Shown piece by piece: positions 7,196-14,862 of a DNA stretch of 16,548 bases. This stretch comes from an uncultured Ruminococcus sp. GTDB lineage: Bacteria; Bacillota; Clostridia; Oscillospirales; Ruminococcaceae. The number at the start of each line of letters is the position of its first letter. Positions within the stretch are counted from its first letter, which is position 1. The notes below the pieces were generated by a model that was given only the letters and a program-made list of their open reading frames with translations, searched no databases and was not told the DNA's origin. A program made the translations under genes and the position numbers. The stretch lies in NCBI GenBank assembly GCA_945867875.1, contig CAMBJF010000033.1, positions 1 through 16,548 of the forward strand. Reading direction: 5' to 3'.

Positions 7196-8509
7196 ATGAA
7201 AAAACTGATACATTTCCTCACAGAGCACGCTCTGGCACTTGTGATAGCCGCCATTGCAGCCGTGTCAGTGATACTTATAATAATAATCTTCACTCTCGCC
7301 AGCTCGGGCAGCAGCGACAGAAAGCTCAGCATCAAGGATATCTCGGGCAGTGCATTCATACTTCGGAGCGACGGTCAGATACCTGCGGACAAGAACACCG
7401 TTCTTGAAAGCGGCGATGTGATAATCACCTCATCTGACGGCGAAGTAAAGCTTGTTGCCGACAAGGACAAATACATTAACATAGAACCCGACACCACATT
7501 ATACGTAAACTTTACCGACGTTTCCGAAAAGGGCAGCGTTATCGTGAATATCTCGGAGGGCTCGGCAATATGCCGCCTTGACTCAAAGCTTCCGAAAAAT
7601 GCCGCCTTTGAGGTAAGAACACCCAATGCAGTCATCTCGGCTACGGGAACAGTGTTCCGAACGGATTTTTCCTATCTTGACACATACGGCGGACACGATG
7701 CCGTAAAGCTTACCGATGTGGACTGTGCGGAGGGAACGGTGGATATCCAGCTTTACGATGACAACGCCTCTCCTGCCGACCAGCTTATGCTCCTCGCCGC
7801 AGGAAAAAGCGCAAGGCTTATGACCTGTGCCGACTCTTCAAGATTTGAATACTTAAACAGCGACACAGACCTTTATTCACTTTCCGAAAGCACTCTGCGG
7901 ACATACATAAGAATATCCGCAGACCGTCCCCTTGCATATCCGTCAGCTGACCTGAACAATGCATATCAGTATGTTATGGGGATCTCCTCGGACGAAGCAC
8001 CGACACAGACGATCCTCCCCGAAGCATCTGCCACCGAGATACCGGTCATATCAGAAACAGAACTTTCATCGGCAAATGTCATATCCGATATAAATGTTAT
8101 CTCAGACGTTTCGGAAACCGATACATCGACCGAGACATCACCCATATCCGAAAGCAGTGACACCACCACAACATCAAGCGTGACCACAGTTTCAACGGCT
8201 ATTTCCGTTGCCGAAGCCACAACAAAAATATTCAGCATAACATCGGCATCTGCTCAGACAACAACTCCCGCAGTCACCACAGCTTCATCAGCTCCCGAAA
8301 CTGTAACAACACCTCCGCCACAGACCACTGCGGCACAGACGACTGCTACAGTCCCCGTGATAAAGCCTGCCGAGCCGGTCACAACGCCCTCCGAAACATC
8401 AGCTCCCGTTACGGAGCCCCCTGTTTCCGAGACAACAGTGACCACCACAACTCCTGTTTCTACTATCCCTTGGTGGGAGATAATAAATTCAGCCGCCCTC
8501 ACCTCATAA
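7196..8509 (+). CDS. Membrane-anchored FecR-domain surface protein with Thr/Ser-rich tail
   Basis: A 437-residue protein: a short cytoplasmic N terminus, one long transmembrane segment (about 12-34), a FecR-like domain (about 44-212) and a Thr/Ser/Pro-rich tail (265-424). The FecR core motif is clear: VRTPNAVISATGTVFRTDF at 140-158. In FecR itself this module lies outside the membrane and senses a transporter signal, but this protein lacks the cytoplasmic anti-sigma part, and no sigma factor gene is adjacent, so regulation is not implied. The tail may be a glycosylated stalk. There is no LPXTG motif; the C terminus carries IPWWEII. An ATG at 7181 is in frame but has AAAGGA touching it; ATG 7196 places the basic MKK before the helix, though SD spacing (about 15 nt) is long, so the start is unsure. 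Confidence 0.75.
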   Translation: MKKLIHFLTEHALALVIAAIAAVSVILIIIIFTLASSGSSDRKLSIKDISGSAFILRSDGQIPADKNTVLESGDVIITSSDGEVKLVADKDKYINIEPDTTLYVNFTDVSEKGSVIVNISEGSAICRLDSKLPKNAAFEVRTPNAVISATGTVFRTDFSYLDTYGGHDAVKLTDVDCAEGTVDIQLYDDNASPADQLMLLAAGKSARLMTCADSSRFEYLNSDTDLYSLSESTLRTYIRISADRPLAYPSADLNNAYQYVMGISSDEAPTQTILPEASATEIPVISETELSSANVISDINVISDVSETDTSTETSPISESSDTTTTSSVTTVSTAISVAEATTKIFSITSASAQTTTPAVTTASSAPETVTTPPPQTTAAQTTATVPVIKPAEPVTTPSETSAPVTEPPVSETTVTTTTPVSTIPWWEIINSAALTS

Positions 8510-8533
8510 GGCAAACAGAAAGGAAACTAATCA

Positions 8534-10057
8534 ATGAAAACATATAAAACAGCCATTGTCACAGGTGCTATCGCACTTATTGCCGTAATAGCCACAGTTA
8601 TCATACTGAATCTCGGAAACTCGGGCAGCGGTCTTTACATTGCGGCAGTTTCGGGAGATGTTCTCGTGAGCACATCTGACGGAGCTTCTGAAGCCGCAGC
8701 AGCTGATGCGCAGCTTTCAAACGGCGATATCCTTACCGTGAACGAGGGCGGCTCAGCACGTCTCGTATATCGTTCAAAGGGCAACAGCAATGACGAAAAT
8801 TACATTGTTCTTGAACCCTCCACACAGGTTTTCGTAACAGGCGAATTTAACGGAAAATCTGACAGTGAAATTTTCCTCAACCGTGGTGCTGTGTTTGTAA
8901 GCTCCTTGAACGACTGCTCCGCAAATGTTACCGTCCGCACCGAAAGCTCTGCTTATACAACAAAGAAAGCCGTTATGCGCATCGCATATGAAATGGGAGA
9001 TACACAGACCCTTACAAAGGCTGTTTCTTTCGGCGGAAGTTCAGAGATAAGCCTTTACAACTCAATGGGTGAGCCCGTTGACAGAAACGGTTACAAGCTC
9101 CAGTCCGAATCCCCCGAAATTCTGGGCGAGGGAAGAACTGCCGTTGTTATAAGCGGCGATGTTCCCACTTTCGACAGTCTCAACGTTCCTGCGGCTCTTT
9201 CCGATTACAATGCTGCTACCCTTAGAGAGCTTTTCACAGCATCATCTTTCGGTGAGCTTGCTTTCTCCGCAGATGAGATAAAGACAGCTTATGACAATGC
9301 TCCCGATGATACCCCCGCAAACACCGAAACAACACCTGCTGAGACAGAGATAACACTCCCCTCCGAGACTGAGACCTCTCCCACAGAGACCTCTGTTCCC
9401 GAAAGCGTTACCGAGGAAACCACAACCACAACTCCTTTCACCACTGTTCCTCAGACTACCACAACACCATATACCACCACTACCGCAAGGCCCACAACTA
9501 CCGCCGCACAGACTACCACCACCGCAGCTCAGACAACATCTTCCGAAACCAAGTACGTTTCAGTTTACATCATTATCGAAGACGAGATAATCGCTCAGGA
9601 AGTTGAATATGGCGGAAATGCTTCTCAGCCCTCTGTTCCCGAGATACCCGGCAAGAAGTTCATTGGCTGGGACGGTGATTTCACCAACATCACCGAGGAG
9701 ACCACCATCACTGCGATCTTCGAGGACGACCCCTCAACTACCACAGCTGTGACCACTGTTCCCGCTTCCGATGATGTATTTACAACAACATCTGACACTA
9801 CCGCTGCTCAGCAGACCTTTACAGTAACAGTTTCCGTAAACGGTCAGCTCACTACCCAGCAGGTCCCCTACGGCGGAAGTGCATCACTTCCTGCGGTAAA
9901 TGTTCCCGGCTTCACATTCCTCGGCTGGGAGGGCGACGGAAGCTTCATCACAGCTGACACCACCATAACTGCAATACTTGTTCCCGACCCTACATATAAC
10001 GGAACATCACAGACCACACAAACAGTGACCACTCCATTTTCAGACGTAACACTGTAA
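8534..10057 (+). CDS. Membrane-anchored paralogue: FecR-like region, Thr-rich stalk, two InlB-type repeats
   Basis: A 507-residue protein built like its upstream neighbour: a transmembrane segment (about 7-27), a beta-rich region (33-210) aligning in layout with the FecR-like domain of the upstream protein but with a degraded core (VRTESSAYTTKKAVMRIAY), then a Thr-rich stalk (262-338). Two InlB/Listeria-Bacteroides type repeats follow at about 340-400 and 428-486, with VEYGGNASQPSVPEIPG-FIGWDGD and VPYGGSASLPAVNVPG-FLGWEGD signatures, separated by a second Thr-rich linker. Such repeats occur in surface proteins as spacers. No sortase signal is seen; the N-terminal helix is the likely anchor. 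The start has an AAAGG SD about 10 nt upstream and lies 24 nt after the previous stop, so both genes are co-transcribed. Confidence 0.78.
   Translation: MKTYKTAIVTGAIALIAVIATVIILNLGNSGSGLYIAAVSGDVLVSTSDGASEAAAADAQLSNGDILTVNEGGSARLVYRSKGNSNDENYIVLEPSTQVFVTGEFNGKSDSEIFLNRGAVFVSSLNDCSANVTVRTESSAYTTKKAVMRIAYEMGDTQTLTKAVSFGGSSEISLYNSMGEPVDRNGYKLQSESPEILGEGRTAVVISGDVPTFDSLNVPAALSDYNAATLRELFTASSFGELAFSADEIKTAYDNAPDDTPANTETTPAETEITLPSETETSPTETSVPESVTEETTTTTPFTTVPQTTTTPYTTTTARPTTTAAQTTTTAAQTTSSETKYVSVYIIIEDEIIAQEVEYGGNASQPSVPEIPGKKFIGWDGDFTNITEETTITAIFEDDPSTTTAVTTVPASDDVFTTTSDTTAAQQTFTVTVSVNGQLTTQQVPYGGSASLPAVNVPGFTFLGWEGDGSFITADTTITAILVPDPTYNGTSQTTQTVTTPFSDVTL
9317..9547 (+). repeat. Low-complexity ACN-rich tract encoding the Thr-rich stalk
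   Basis: Residues 262-338 of the second surface protein are largely Thr with Pro, Ala, Gln, Glu and Ser. The codons mix ACA, ACC and ACT, so this is not a simple DNA microsatellite; composition appears kept by selection on the protein. A similar but shorter tract encodes the tail of the upstream gene (about 8150-8470). Confidence 0.7.
9551..9991 (+). repeat. Two InlB-type protein repeats in tandem
   Basis: Copies at 9551-9733 and 9815-9991 encode matching patterns: a strand pair, YGG..S.P.V..PG..F.GW.GD, then .IT..TTITAI. The DNA is diverged between copies, indicating an old duplication. Confidence 0.75.
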
Positions 10058-10073
10058 GCACTGTTTCACCGAT

Positions 10074-10110
10074 AATGACCGTTCCCCTCGGAGCGGTCAT
10101 TCGGCATTTT
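10074..10110 (+). terminator. Strong hairpin terminator after the FecR-like pair
   Basis: AATGACCGTTCC (10074-10085) pairs with GGAGCGGTCATT (10090-10101), 12 bp with one G-T wobble and a CCTC loop, followed by CGGCATTTT. The T run is short and offset, so some read-through to the AEC gene 20 nt on is plausible. Confidence 0.7.
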
Positions 10111-10130
10111 ATGATAAAGGACGACCGCCA

Positions 10131-11093
10131 ATGAACAACCTGATCTACAGCCTTAATGCCACAATGCCCGTTTTTCTCGTCATTCTCATAGGTTATATCC
10201 TGAACCGTCTCGGAATGTTCAACGAGGGCTTTATATCCGCATCAAACAAGTTCATATTCAATGTCTGCCTACCCGTAATGGTGTTTTCCGACCTTGCAAA
10301 GGAAAATATCATTGAATCTTTTAATGGCAGTCTCGTTATATACAGCGCCGTAATAACCACAATAGCATTTGCGGTGATATGGATATGTGCAAAGCTTTTC
10401 ATAAAGGACAAGTCCATTATCGGCGCATTCGTTCAGGCGGCATACCGAAGCTCCGTTGCCGTAATGGGCTTTGCGTTTATGCAGAATATTTACGGCAGCT
10501 CGGGACTTATCCCAATGATAATCATAGGCTGTGTGCCCCTTTACAACATCTATGCCGTTACTGTCCTCACCTTTGAAGCGGAGGACGCTCAGAATGACCC
10601 CGATAAGAAAAACAAGCTGAAAAAAGCCGCTGTGGGCATAATCAAAAATCCCATAATCATCGGCATCGTTACAGGCTGCATCGGCTCACTGCTAAATGTT
10701 TACAGCTTTATCCCAACCATAATGGACAAGACTCTGAACAGTCTTGCCGCCATTGCTACTCCCCTCTCACTTATCGTAATCGGTGCGTCCTTTGAGGGCA
10801 AAAAGGCTATCGCAAAGATAAAGCCCACCGCAGTATGCTGTGCGGTGAAGCTCATCGGTATGCCGCTGGTGTTCCTCTCAGCCGCTGTGCTTATGGGATT
10901 CAGAGATGAAGCGCTCCTTGCACTGATAATTATGCTTGGCTCGCCCACGACGCCCTCCTGCTACATTATGGCGAAAAATATGAAAAATGACGGCGTGCTC
11001 ACTTCAAGCGTTATCGCCGCAACCACCCTGCTTTCATCTGTAACGCTAACGTTCTGGATATTTATAGCAAAGCATCTGGGATATATTTCATAA
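10131..11093 (+). CDS. AEC (auxin efflux carrier) family permease
   Basis: A 320-residue integral membrane protein with about ten hydrophobic segments in two halves, as in the AEC family, which in bacteria includes malate and related organic-anion transporters. Family-like features are the N-terminal MPVFLVILIGYILNRLG, the CLPVMVF segment in the first half and SPTTPSCYIMAKNM in the second, and the central charged loop (EDAQNDPDKKNKLKK). Substrate cannot be assigned. The ATG 10131 has AAAGGA about 10 nt upstream. It lies 73 nt after the second surface-protein gene, with the hairpin between them and no clear promoter of its own in the gap, so it may be expressed by read-through or from an unrecognised promoter. 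Confidence 0.87.
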   Translation: MNNLIYSLNATMPVFLVILIGYILNRLGMFNEGFISASNKFIFNVCLPVMVFSDLAKENIIESFNGSLVIYSAVITTIAFAVIWICAKLFIKDKSIIGAFVQAAYRSSVAVMGFAFMQNIYGSSGLIPMIIIGCVPLYNIYAVTVLTFEAEDAQNDPDKKNKLKKAAVGIIKNPIIIGIVTGCIGSLLNVYSFIPTIMDKTLNSLAAIATPLSLIVIGASFEGKKAIAKIKPTAVCCAVKLIGMPLVFLSAAVLMGFRDEALLALIIMLGSPTTPSCYIMAKNMKNDGVLTSSVIAATTLLSSVTLTFWIFIAKHLGYIS

Positions 11094-11137
11094 TGACATT
11101 AATTTAACAACAAAAGGTTACAGTTTAGCCAAATCCC

Positions 11138-11166
11138 TTGAAACGCCTTCCCGTTTCTGCTATAAT
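11138..11166 (+). promoter_or_regulatory. Sigma-A-type promoter of the cell-wall-binding protein gene
   Basis: TTGAAA (11138-11143) and TATAAT (11161-11166) with a 17-bp spacer. Inside it, GAAACG (11140-11145) and CGTTTC (11152-11157) form an inverted repeat with a 6-base spacer, a possible operator under the polymerase. Confidence 0.8.
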
Positions 11167-11216
11167 GATATCACAGAAGAAAACTCCAACCACATAAAGA
11201 AAGGCGGAACATATAT

Positions 11217-12638
11217 ATGAGAAAAAAGACAATGAAGCTGCTTTCCCTTGCCGCAGCGGCAATGATGACTGTGACCGCAGCACCCTGCATAAGCGCCGCC
11301 GACTACGGCTGGCAGGAGATAAACGGCAGCAAAAAATATTTTATGAAAAATGATGAATACGCCACCGGTATTGTTGTTATCGACAACACTGCTCAGAGCT
11401 TTGATCCACAGGGCAACTACATCGGCGTTTACACAGGTCTTTCAAAGCTTGGCAAGAACACCGTTTATTTTGAAAACGGCGTAATGTACACCAAAGGCTG
11501 GCTCACCTTAAAGGGCAATACATATTATTTCTATCCCGACGGCTCCGCCGCAAAGGGCATTACCGAGATTGACGGCAAGACCTACTATTTCACCTCCACA
11601 GGCGCTCTGAAAAAGAACAAGGCGAATTTCAGCGTGACTGCTGACAAACCTGTTATATCCACAGGGACCCGTGAAACTATCAGTTTTACAGTTTCCACCG
11701 ATAACATAACTTCCGAAGCCATTCTCGGAAATATAAGCGAGCTCCATCAGTTTAAAAACGGAAAATGGTATAAAGTAACACCCAATAATGACTATGCGGT
11801 CGATGATATCGCATATGTTCTTGGCAAAAGCAAAACCTACGGCACCAGCACCGACAAAGTAACTCTGAGCTTTACTCCCGAGGATTACAAGCTTGGTCTT
11901 AAAACAGGTCTTTACCGTGTGGCAATACCAATTTACACCGAGAGCGGAACGGTAACAAAATACTGTGAGTTCAATATCTCAGAACCTGCCGATGTGACAA
12001 CGCCCAAGAGCGAATACAATCTCTCCGACACGAATGAGATACTCTTCAATGTAAATGTAAACAAGACCTCTGATATTTATGTCAATGACGCAATAGAGCT
12101 TTTTGTCCTTGACAAAACAAGCGGCGAATGGAAAAAGGTTGAACAGAAAAGCTCAGCAGCAGTCTCATCATCGACTTACAGTGTTACCGCAGGCACTTCC
12201 GTTACAGCAAAGCTTGACCTTGGCAGATACGCAAAATCAAAGCTTGATTCGGGCAAATACCGTGCTGTTATCGGCGACGGTCTTTCCTGCGAATTTAAGC
12301 TCACCGCTCCCTTTGACTGCTCCGCCGTTCAGACCGAGACAAAGAGCGCACGAAACAAGCAGATAACCATTACTGTTGTGAATGACACGAACAGCGCCGT
12401 TACCCTTAAAAATTACGGCACTCTTTACCGCATTGAGAACGGCAAATTCAAGAAAATTGCCCTCAAAAACGGCAAAAAGCTTGATACCGAACTTACCGTT
12501 CCCTCAATGACCAAATGGGACAAGAGCTTTGTTCTCACCGATTATTATGCTCTCGGCAATCTGAAAAAGGGTTCCTACTGCATTCAGCTTAAAGACACTA
12601 ACGGATATGTGAGATACGCTTACTTCGATATCAAATGA
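11217..12638 (+). CDS. Secreted protein with cell-wall-binding repeats and three Ig-like domains
   Basis: A 473-residue exported protein: signal peptide (1-27, ending ISAA), choline/glucan-binding-type cell-wall repeats at about 30-134 (GWQEINGSKKYFM, GWLTLKGNTYYFYPDGSAAKG, GITEIDGKTYYFTSTGAL), then three tandem beta-rich modules of about 105-120 residues (136-254, 258-363, 368-473). Each module opens with a TxKP/E-type strand, has a hydrophobic strand with an ENGK/NGKW turn, and ends with LKxGxYR..I..., typical of bacterial Ig-like folds (similar to the PF20251-like group, not verified). The N-terminal repeats would hold it at the wall. The ATG 11217 has AAAGGCGG about 9 nt upstream. It appears monocistronic, with the hairpin at 12653-12694 after its stop. 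Confidence 0.85.
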   Translation: MRKKTMKLLSLAAAAMMTVTAAPCISAADYGWQEINGSKKYFMKNDEYATGIVVIDNTAQSFDPQGNYIGVYTGLSKLGKNTVYFENGVMYTKGWLTLKGNTYYFYPDGSAAKGITEIDGKTYYFTSTGALKKNKANFSVTADKPVISTGTRETISFTVSTDNITSEAILGNISELHQFKNGKWYKVTPNNDYAVDDIAYVLGKSKTYGTSTDKVTLSFTPEDYKLGLKTGLYRVAIPIYTESGTVTKYCEFNISEPADVTTPKSEYNLSDTNEILFNVNVNKTSDIYVNDAIELFVLDKTSGEWKKVEQKSSAAVSSSTYSVTAGTSVTAKLDLGRYAKSKLDSGKYRAVIGDGLSCEFKLTAPFDCSAVQTETKSARNKQITITVVNDTNSAVTLKNYGTLYRIENGKFKKIALKNGKKLDTELTVPSMTKWDKSFVLTDYYALGNLKKGSYCIQLKDTNGYVRYAYFDIK

Positions 12639-12652
12639 TTTCCTTCATATAA

Positions 12653-12694
12653 AACAACACCGCAGGACGACAGATCATTCTGCGGTGCTGTTTT
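12653..12694. terminator. Bidirectional terminator between convergent genes
   Basis: CACCGCAG (12658-12665) pairs with CTGCGGTG (12680-12687); AACA and TGTT extend the stem past a mismatch. TTTTACTTTTTT follows on the plus strand and A-rich sequence precedes it, so it can end transcripts from both sides. Its right edge touches the stop codon of the GyrI-like gene. Confidence 0.8.
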
Positions 12695-13328
12695 ACTTTT
12701 TTATAACAGGGTGACGGATAACCGTTCTCAGCCGTTCGGGAGCACATTTTCTTGGGTCGGAAAGATATATTTCGTGATGATATCGTCCTGTCTCAAAATC
12801 TTCGGCATAGCCGTTTTCCTCTGCAAAGCGCTCAAGCTTTGCAATGCTTGCAGGCTCATCGTCATATGGACCTGTGTGCATAAGCTGAACGCAAAGCCCT
12901 TCGGTATATCTCATAAGCCGTGCCTTTGAAATATCAAGGCTTGGCTTTTTCTTTGAAAGGGCAGCCTTTGCGGTCTCAAGCACATCTTCTGTAACAAATT
13001 CGGGCTGACGTATCATTGATATCCAGTGAAAATCGTCCTTTCGTGAATAGTCAATGCCGTTTGTTTTTTCCTGATACCACAGTCCCTCGAGAGGCGGCAC
13101 CACATATTCAAAATAGCCCTCAGGCTGAGTATTGTTCATCTTCGACATCTTCACCGTGAATGACAGCCCGTAAAGTATCTCCATTGCCTTCTTGTATTCA
13201 CGGCACTTGTTCGGGTCTCCCGCTCCCTCCACCGCAAAAAATATCATCTCCGGCACATCAATAAGCGCAGGCTTGGCAGATGGCTGATACAGCTCTTTGA
13301 ATTTCTTTTTGTAATCAAGCTTTTCCAT
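12693..13328 (-). CDS. GyrI-like domain protein
   Basis: A 211-residue cytoplasmic protein of the GyrI-like (SOUL/AraC effector-binding, PF06445-related) group of small-molecule-binding proteins. Visible marks include PEMIFFAVEGAGDPN in the N-terminal half, PLEGLWYQ and DFHWISMIRQPEFV in the middle, and the C-terminal VQLMHTGPYDDEP ... FEENGY-like ... HHEIYLSDPRKCAPERLRTVIRHPV, the most typical stretch of the family. Members bind hydrophobic cationic compounds; some degrade cyclopropanes, but nothing here shows that. The start ATG shares its A with the TAA stop of the upstream PPOX-type gene, so the pair is translationally coupled and should be regulated together. Confidence 0.9.
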   Translation of the reverse strand: MEKLDYKKKFKELYQPSAKPALIDVPEMIFFAVEGAGDPNKCREYKKAMEILYGLSFTVKMSKMNNTQPEGYFEYVVPPLEGLWYQEKTNGIDYSRKDDFHWISMIRQPEFVTEDVLETAKAALSKKKPSLDISKARLMRYTEGLCVQLMHTGPYDDEPASIAKLERFAEENGYAEDFETGRYHHEIYLSDPRKCAPERLRTVIRHPVIKK

Positions 13329-13800
13329 TACATTTCCACCTTTCTGTATGTATCGTTTCTAAGGTCATAATACTCCATATACGGCTCGTCATTTTCATAT
13401 TCCCACAGATATATAAGCGTAGGGGTTATTTCAAGCACACGCTCGGTATCAAGCCCCGAATATCTTGTAACGGCAGAGGGAAAATGCTCCGTCATTGCTT
13501 TGATAAAGCCGCTGTGCATCACGGGCTTGTCCATAATTTTGCATCTGCCCTCTATGGAAAAATTCTTGAAGCTGAGAGCTGTATTTGGATTTTCTTTTAT
13601 CTGCCTGCATTTAAGAAAGTTTATATCAGTCTGACAGTAAAATTTTCCGTTTATCACCACAACACTCATAGGGCGTGATGTTACCCTTGAATGAGAACAG
13701 GTGGAAAGGGTCATTACTCCGTGACTGCCTATCTTTTCCAAAGTAAGGGAAATTTGTCGCACAGTTCGCAGGGCGTTATTTCATAAAAATCCGTGCTCAT
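13328..13800 (-). pseudogene. PPOX-family FMN-binding protein with a -1-nt frameshift near its 5' end
   Basis: The body (13328-13762) encodes a split-barrel pyridoxamine-5'-phosphate-oxidase-like protein (GVMTLSTC, VTSRPMSVVVINGKFYCQTD, KCRQIKENPNTALSF). Such proteins bind FMN or haem; the substrate is unknown. The only start in that frame is GTG 13760-13762 with no SD. Instead a strong AAAGAGGTG SD (13806-13814) precedes ATG 13798-13800 in another frame, encoding MSTDFYEITPCELCDKF before hitting a stop at 13729-13731. Adding one base to the T run at 13750-13752 (minus strand) joins both into KFSLTLEKIG, giving a 157-residue protein. So either a base is missing in this genome or assembly, or the gene is freshly broken. 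The downstream GyrI-like gene overlaps its stop by one base. The PPOX assignment is confident; frameshift origin open. Confidence 0.82.
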
Positions 13801-13805
13801 CAAAA

Positions 13806-13814
13806 CACCTCTTT
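13806..13814 (-). promoter_or_regulatory. Ribosome binding site that fixes the original PPOX start
   Basis: AAAGAGGTG on the minus strand sits 7 nt before ATG 13798-13800. It shows where translation of the PPOX-type gene once began and that the frame now open at 13762 is not the natural one. Confidence 0.75.
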
Positions 13815-13831
13815 CATAAGCTTGTGATGTA

Positions 13832-13840
13832 ATGATAGCA
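13832..13840 (-). promoter_or_regulatory. Extended -10 promoter candidate for the PPOX-GyrI pair
   Basis: TGC-TATCAT on the minus strand reads as an extended -10 element. No good -35 box is found 17 bp upstream; the palindrome at 13845-13870 occupies that zone, as expected for a regulator-dependent promoter. Confidence 0.45.
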
Positions 13841-13844
13841 CAGT

Positions 13845-13870
13845 AAATATGACAGCTATATGTCATATTT
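13845..13870. promoter_or_regulatory. Perfect 10-bp-arm palindrome, probable operator of the WYL regulator
   Basis: AAATATGACA (13845-13854) and TGTCATATTT (13861-13870) are perfect inverted arms around GCTATA. The site covers the final codons and TAG stop of the regulator gene and overlaps the expected -35 region of the PPOX-GyrI promoter. A role as weak terminator of the regulator is possible, as the minus-strand arm ends in ATATTT, but no T run follows. Confidence 0.55.
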
Positions 13871-14755
13871 GTCCGAAATATTTTTCAAAAGCTCCGAAAA
13901 TTCCCTGCGATACTCCTTGGACGAAATTATCTCCGCTTTGTCGCCGAATGTAAGTATGTAATTAAAAAGTGCGGGCACGTCCTGCCACGTGAATTTCAGA
14001 TATACATTCCCCTCTTCGTCATATTTGGGAAGCTCCGCACCAAATTCATCAATAATGCGCCATTTCACGCTCTTGTCAAACCTGACCTCAGCCGTTGCAC
14101 CACCCCTTGTATGCCTGAGCTTATCGCAGACATAGGTTGGTACGTCACGTGGGGCAAAAGGAATATGCCGATTGGAGAGCTCCGTCATTCTCGACAGCTT
14201 GAACAGCCGCATATCCTTTCGCTTAAGGCAATACCCCCACACATACCAGCCCGACCACTGATATATGAGCTTATACGGCTCTATCGTCCGCTGTTCTGTG
14301 CTTTGGGGCGAATAGTATGTAAAGGTTATAAGCTCACAGCTTTCAGCCGCCTGCTTTACAAGTTCCAGCTTTGGCGCAAGCTCCGTTTTATCCCACATCG
14401 AAAGGTCAATTACAACACAGCCCGATGTTTCCGTCACCGACATATCAAGCTTATCCATAAGCTGACGGTATCTTTTCGTTCCGCTCACACTGTCAAGGCT
14501 TTTGAGCCCTGCGATTATAGCGCTCATATCGTCGGAGGACAGGAGGGTTTTGTCAAGCTTGAATCCCTCCATAATGTAAACGCCGCCGTTAGTGCCCCTC
14601 TCAGAGGCAATGGGTATTCCCGCCCTGCATATATCGTCAATGTCCCTGTATATGGTCCTCCGGGACACCTCAAATTTTTCCGCAAGCCTTGCGGCTGTCA
14701 TCTTTTCATTCTGGAGCAGGACTGAAAGAATGCCGATAAGTCTGTCTGTTTTCAT
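13856..14755 (-). CDS. HTH (DeoR-type) plus WYL domain transcriptional regulator
   Basis: A 299-residue regulator: winged helix-turn-helix at about 1-60 (RLIGILSVLLQNEKMTAARLAEKFEVSRRTIYRDIDDI, then AGIPIASERGTNGGVYI wing) and a WYL domain at about 135-200 with RTIEPYKLIYQWSGWYVWGYC (WYV at 170-172 in place of WYL). A WCX-type C-terminal part covers about 220-290. WYL proteins bind nucleic acids or other ligands and often repress neighbouring genes. The ATG at 14753-14755 has an AAAGGGCGG SD; an in-frame ATG at 14794 lies in the promoter -10 region and is rejected. The downstream PPOX-GyrI pair starts after an operator-like palindrome at its stop, so this gene probably controls that pair. Confidence 0.92.
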   Translation of the reverse strand: MKTDRLIGILSVLLQNEKMTAARLAEKFEVSRRTIYRDIDDICRAGIPIASERGTNGGVYIMEGFKLDKTLLSSDDMSAIIAGLKSLDSVSGTKRYRQLMDKLDMSVTETSGCVVIDLSMWDKTELAPKLELVKQAAESCELITFTYYSPQSTEQRTIEPYKLIYQWSGWYVWGYCLKRKDMRLFKLSRMTELSNRHIPFAPRDVPTYVCDKLRHTRGGATAEVRFDKSVKWRIIDEFGAELPKYDEEGNVYLKFTWQDVPALFNYILTFGDKAEIISSKEYRREFSELLKNISDKYDI

Positions 14756-14784
14756 ATTTTCCGCCCTTTTGTCATTTTGAAATA

Positions 14785-14813
14785 AGTATAGCATATTTTC
14801 GGCGTGATTACAA
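14785..14813 (-). promoter_or_regulatory. Sigma-A-type promoter of the WYL regulator
   Basis: On the minus strand TTGTAA (14808-14813) and TATACT (14785-14790) with a 17-bp spacer; the transcript would start near 14778, about 23 nt before the start codon. The -35 box is 4 bp from the terminator stem at 14817-14853. Confidence 0.7.
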
Positions 14814-14816
14814 CAA

Positions 14817-14853
14817 AATAATGCGGAGGCTCATTACAAGTCTCCGCATTATT
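14817..14853 (-). terminator. Terminator with perfect 12-bp stem
   Basis: AATAATGCGGAG (14817-14828) and CTCCGCATTATT (14842-14853) are perfect inverted arms; on the minus strand TTATTTTGTTG follows. It lies 9 nt after the stop of the small helical protein gene and insulates it from the regulator promoter. Confidence 0.8.
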
Positions 14854-14862
14854 CTCAAAAAC

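Noticed and set aside
7966..8514. Val-rich open frames on the minus strand
   Set aside because: They are the complement of Thr codons in the surface-protein tail, so the Val richness is a by-product.
13747..13755. Programmed -1 ribosomal frameshift signal
   Set aside because: The run AAATTTCCC is not in the X-XXY-YYZ phase needed, and no strong downstream hairpin was seen.
14111..14725. A 204-codon open frame on the plus strand
   Set aside because: It is the complement of the clear HTH-WYL regulator; composition looks like a coding shadow and no start signal is present.
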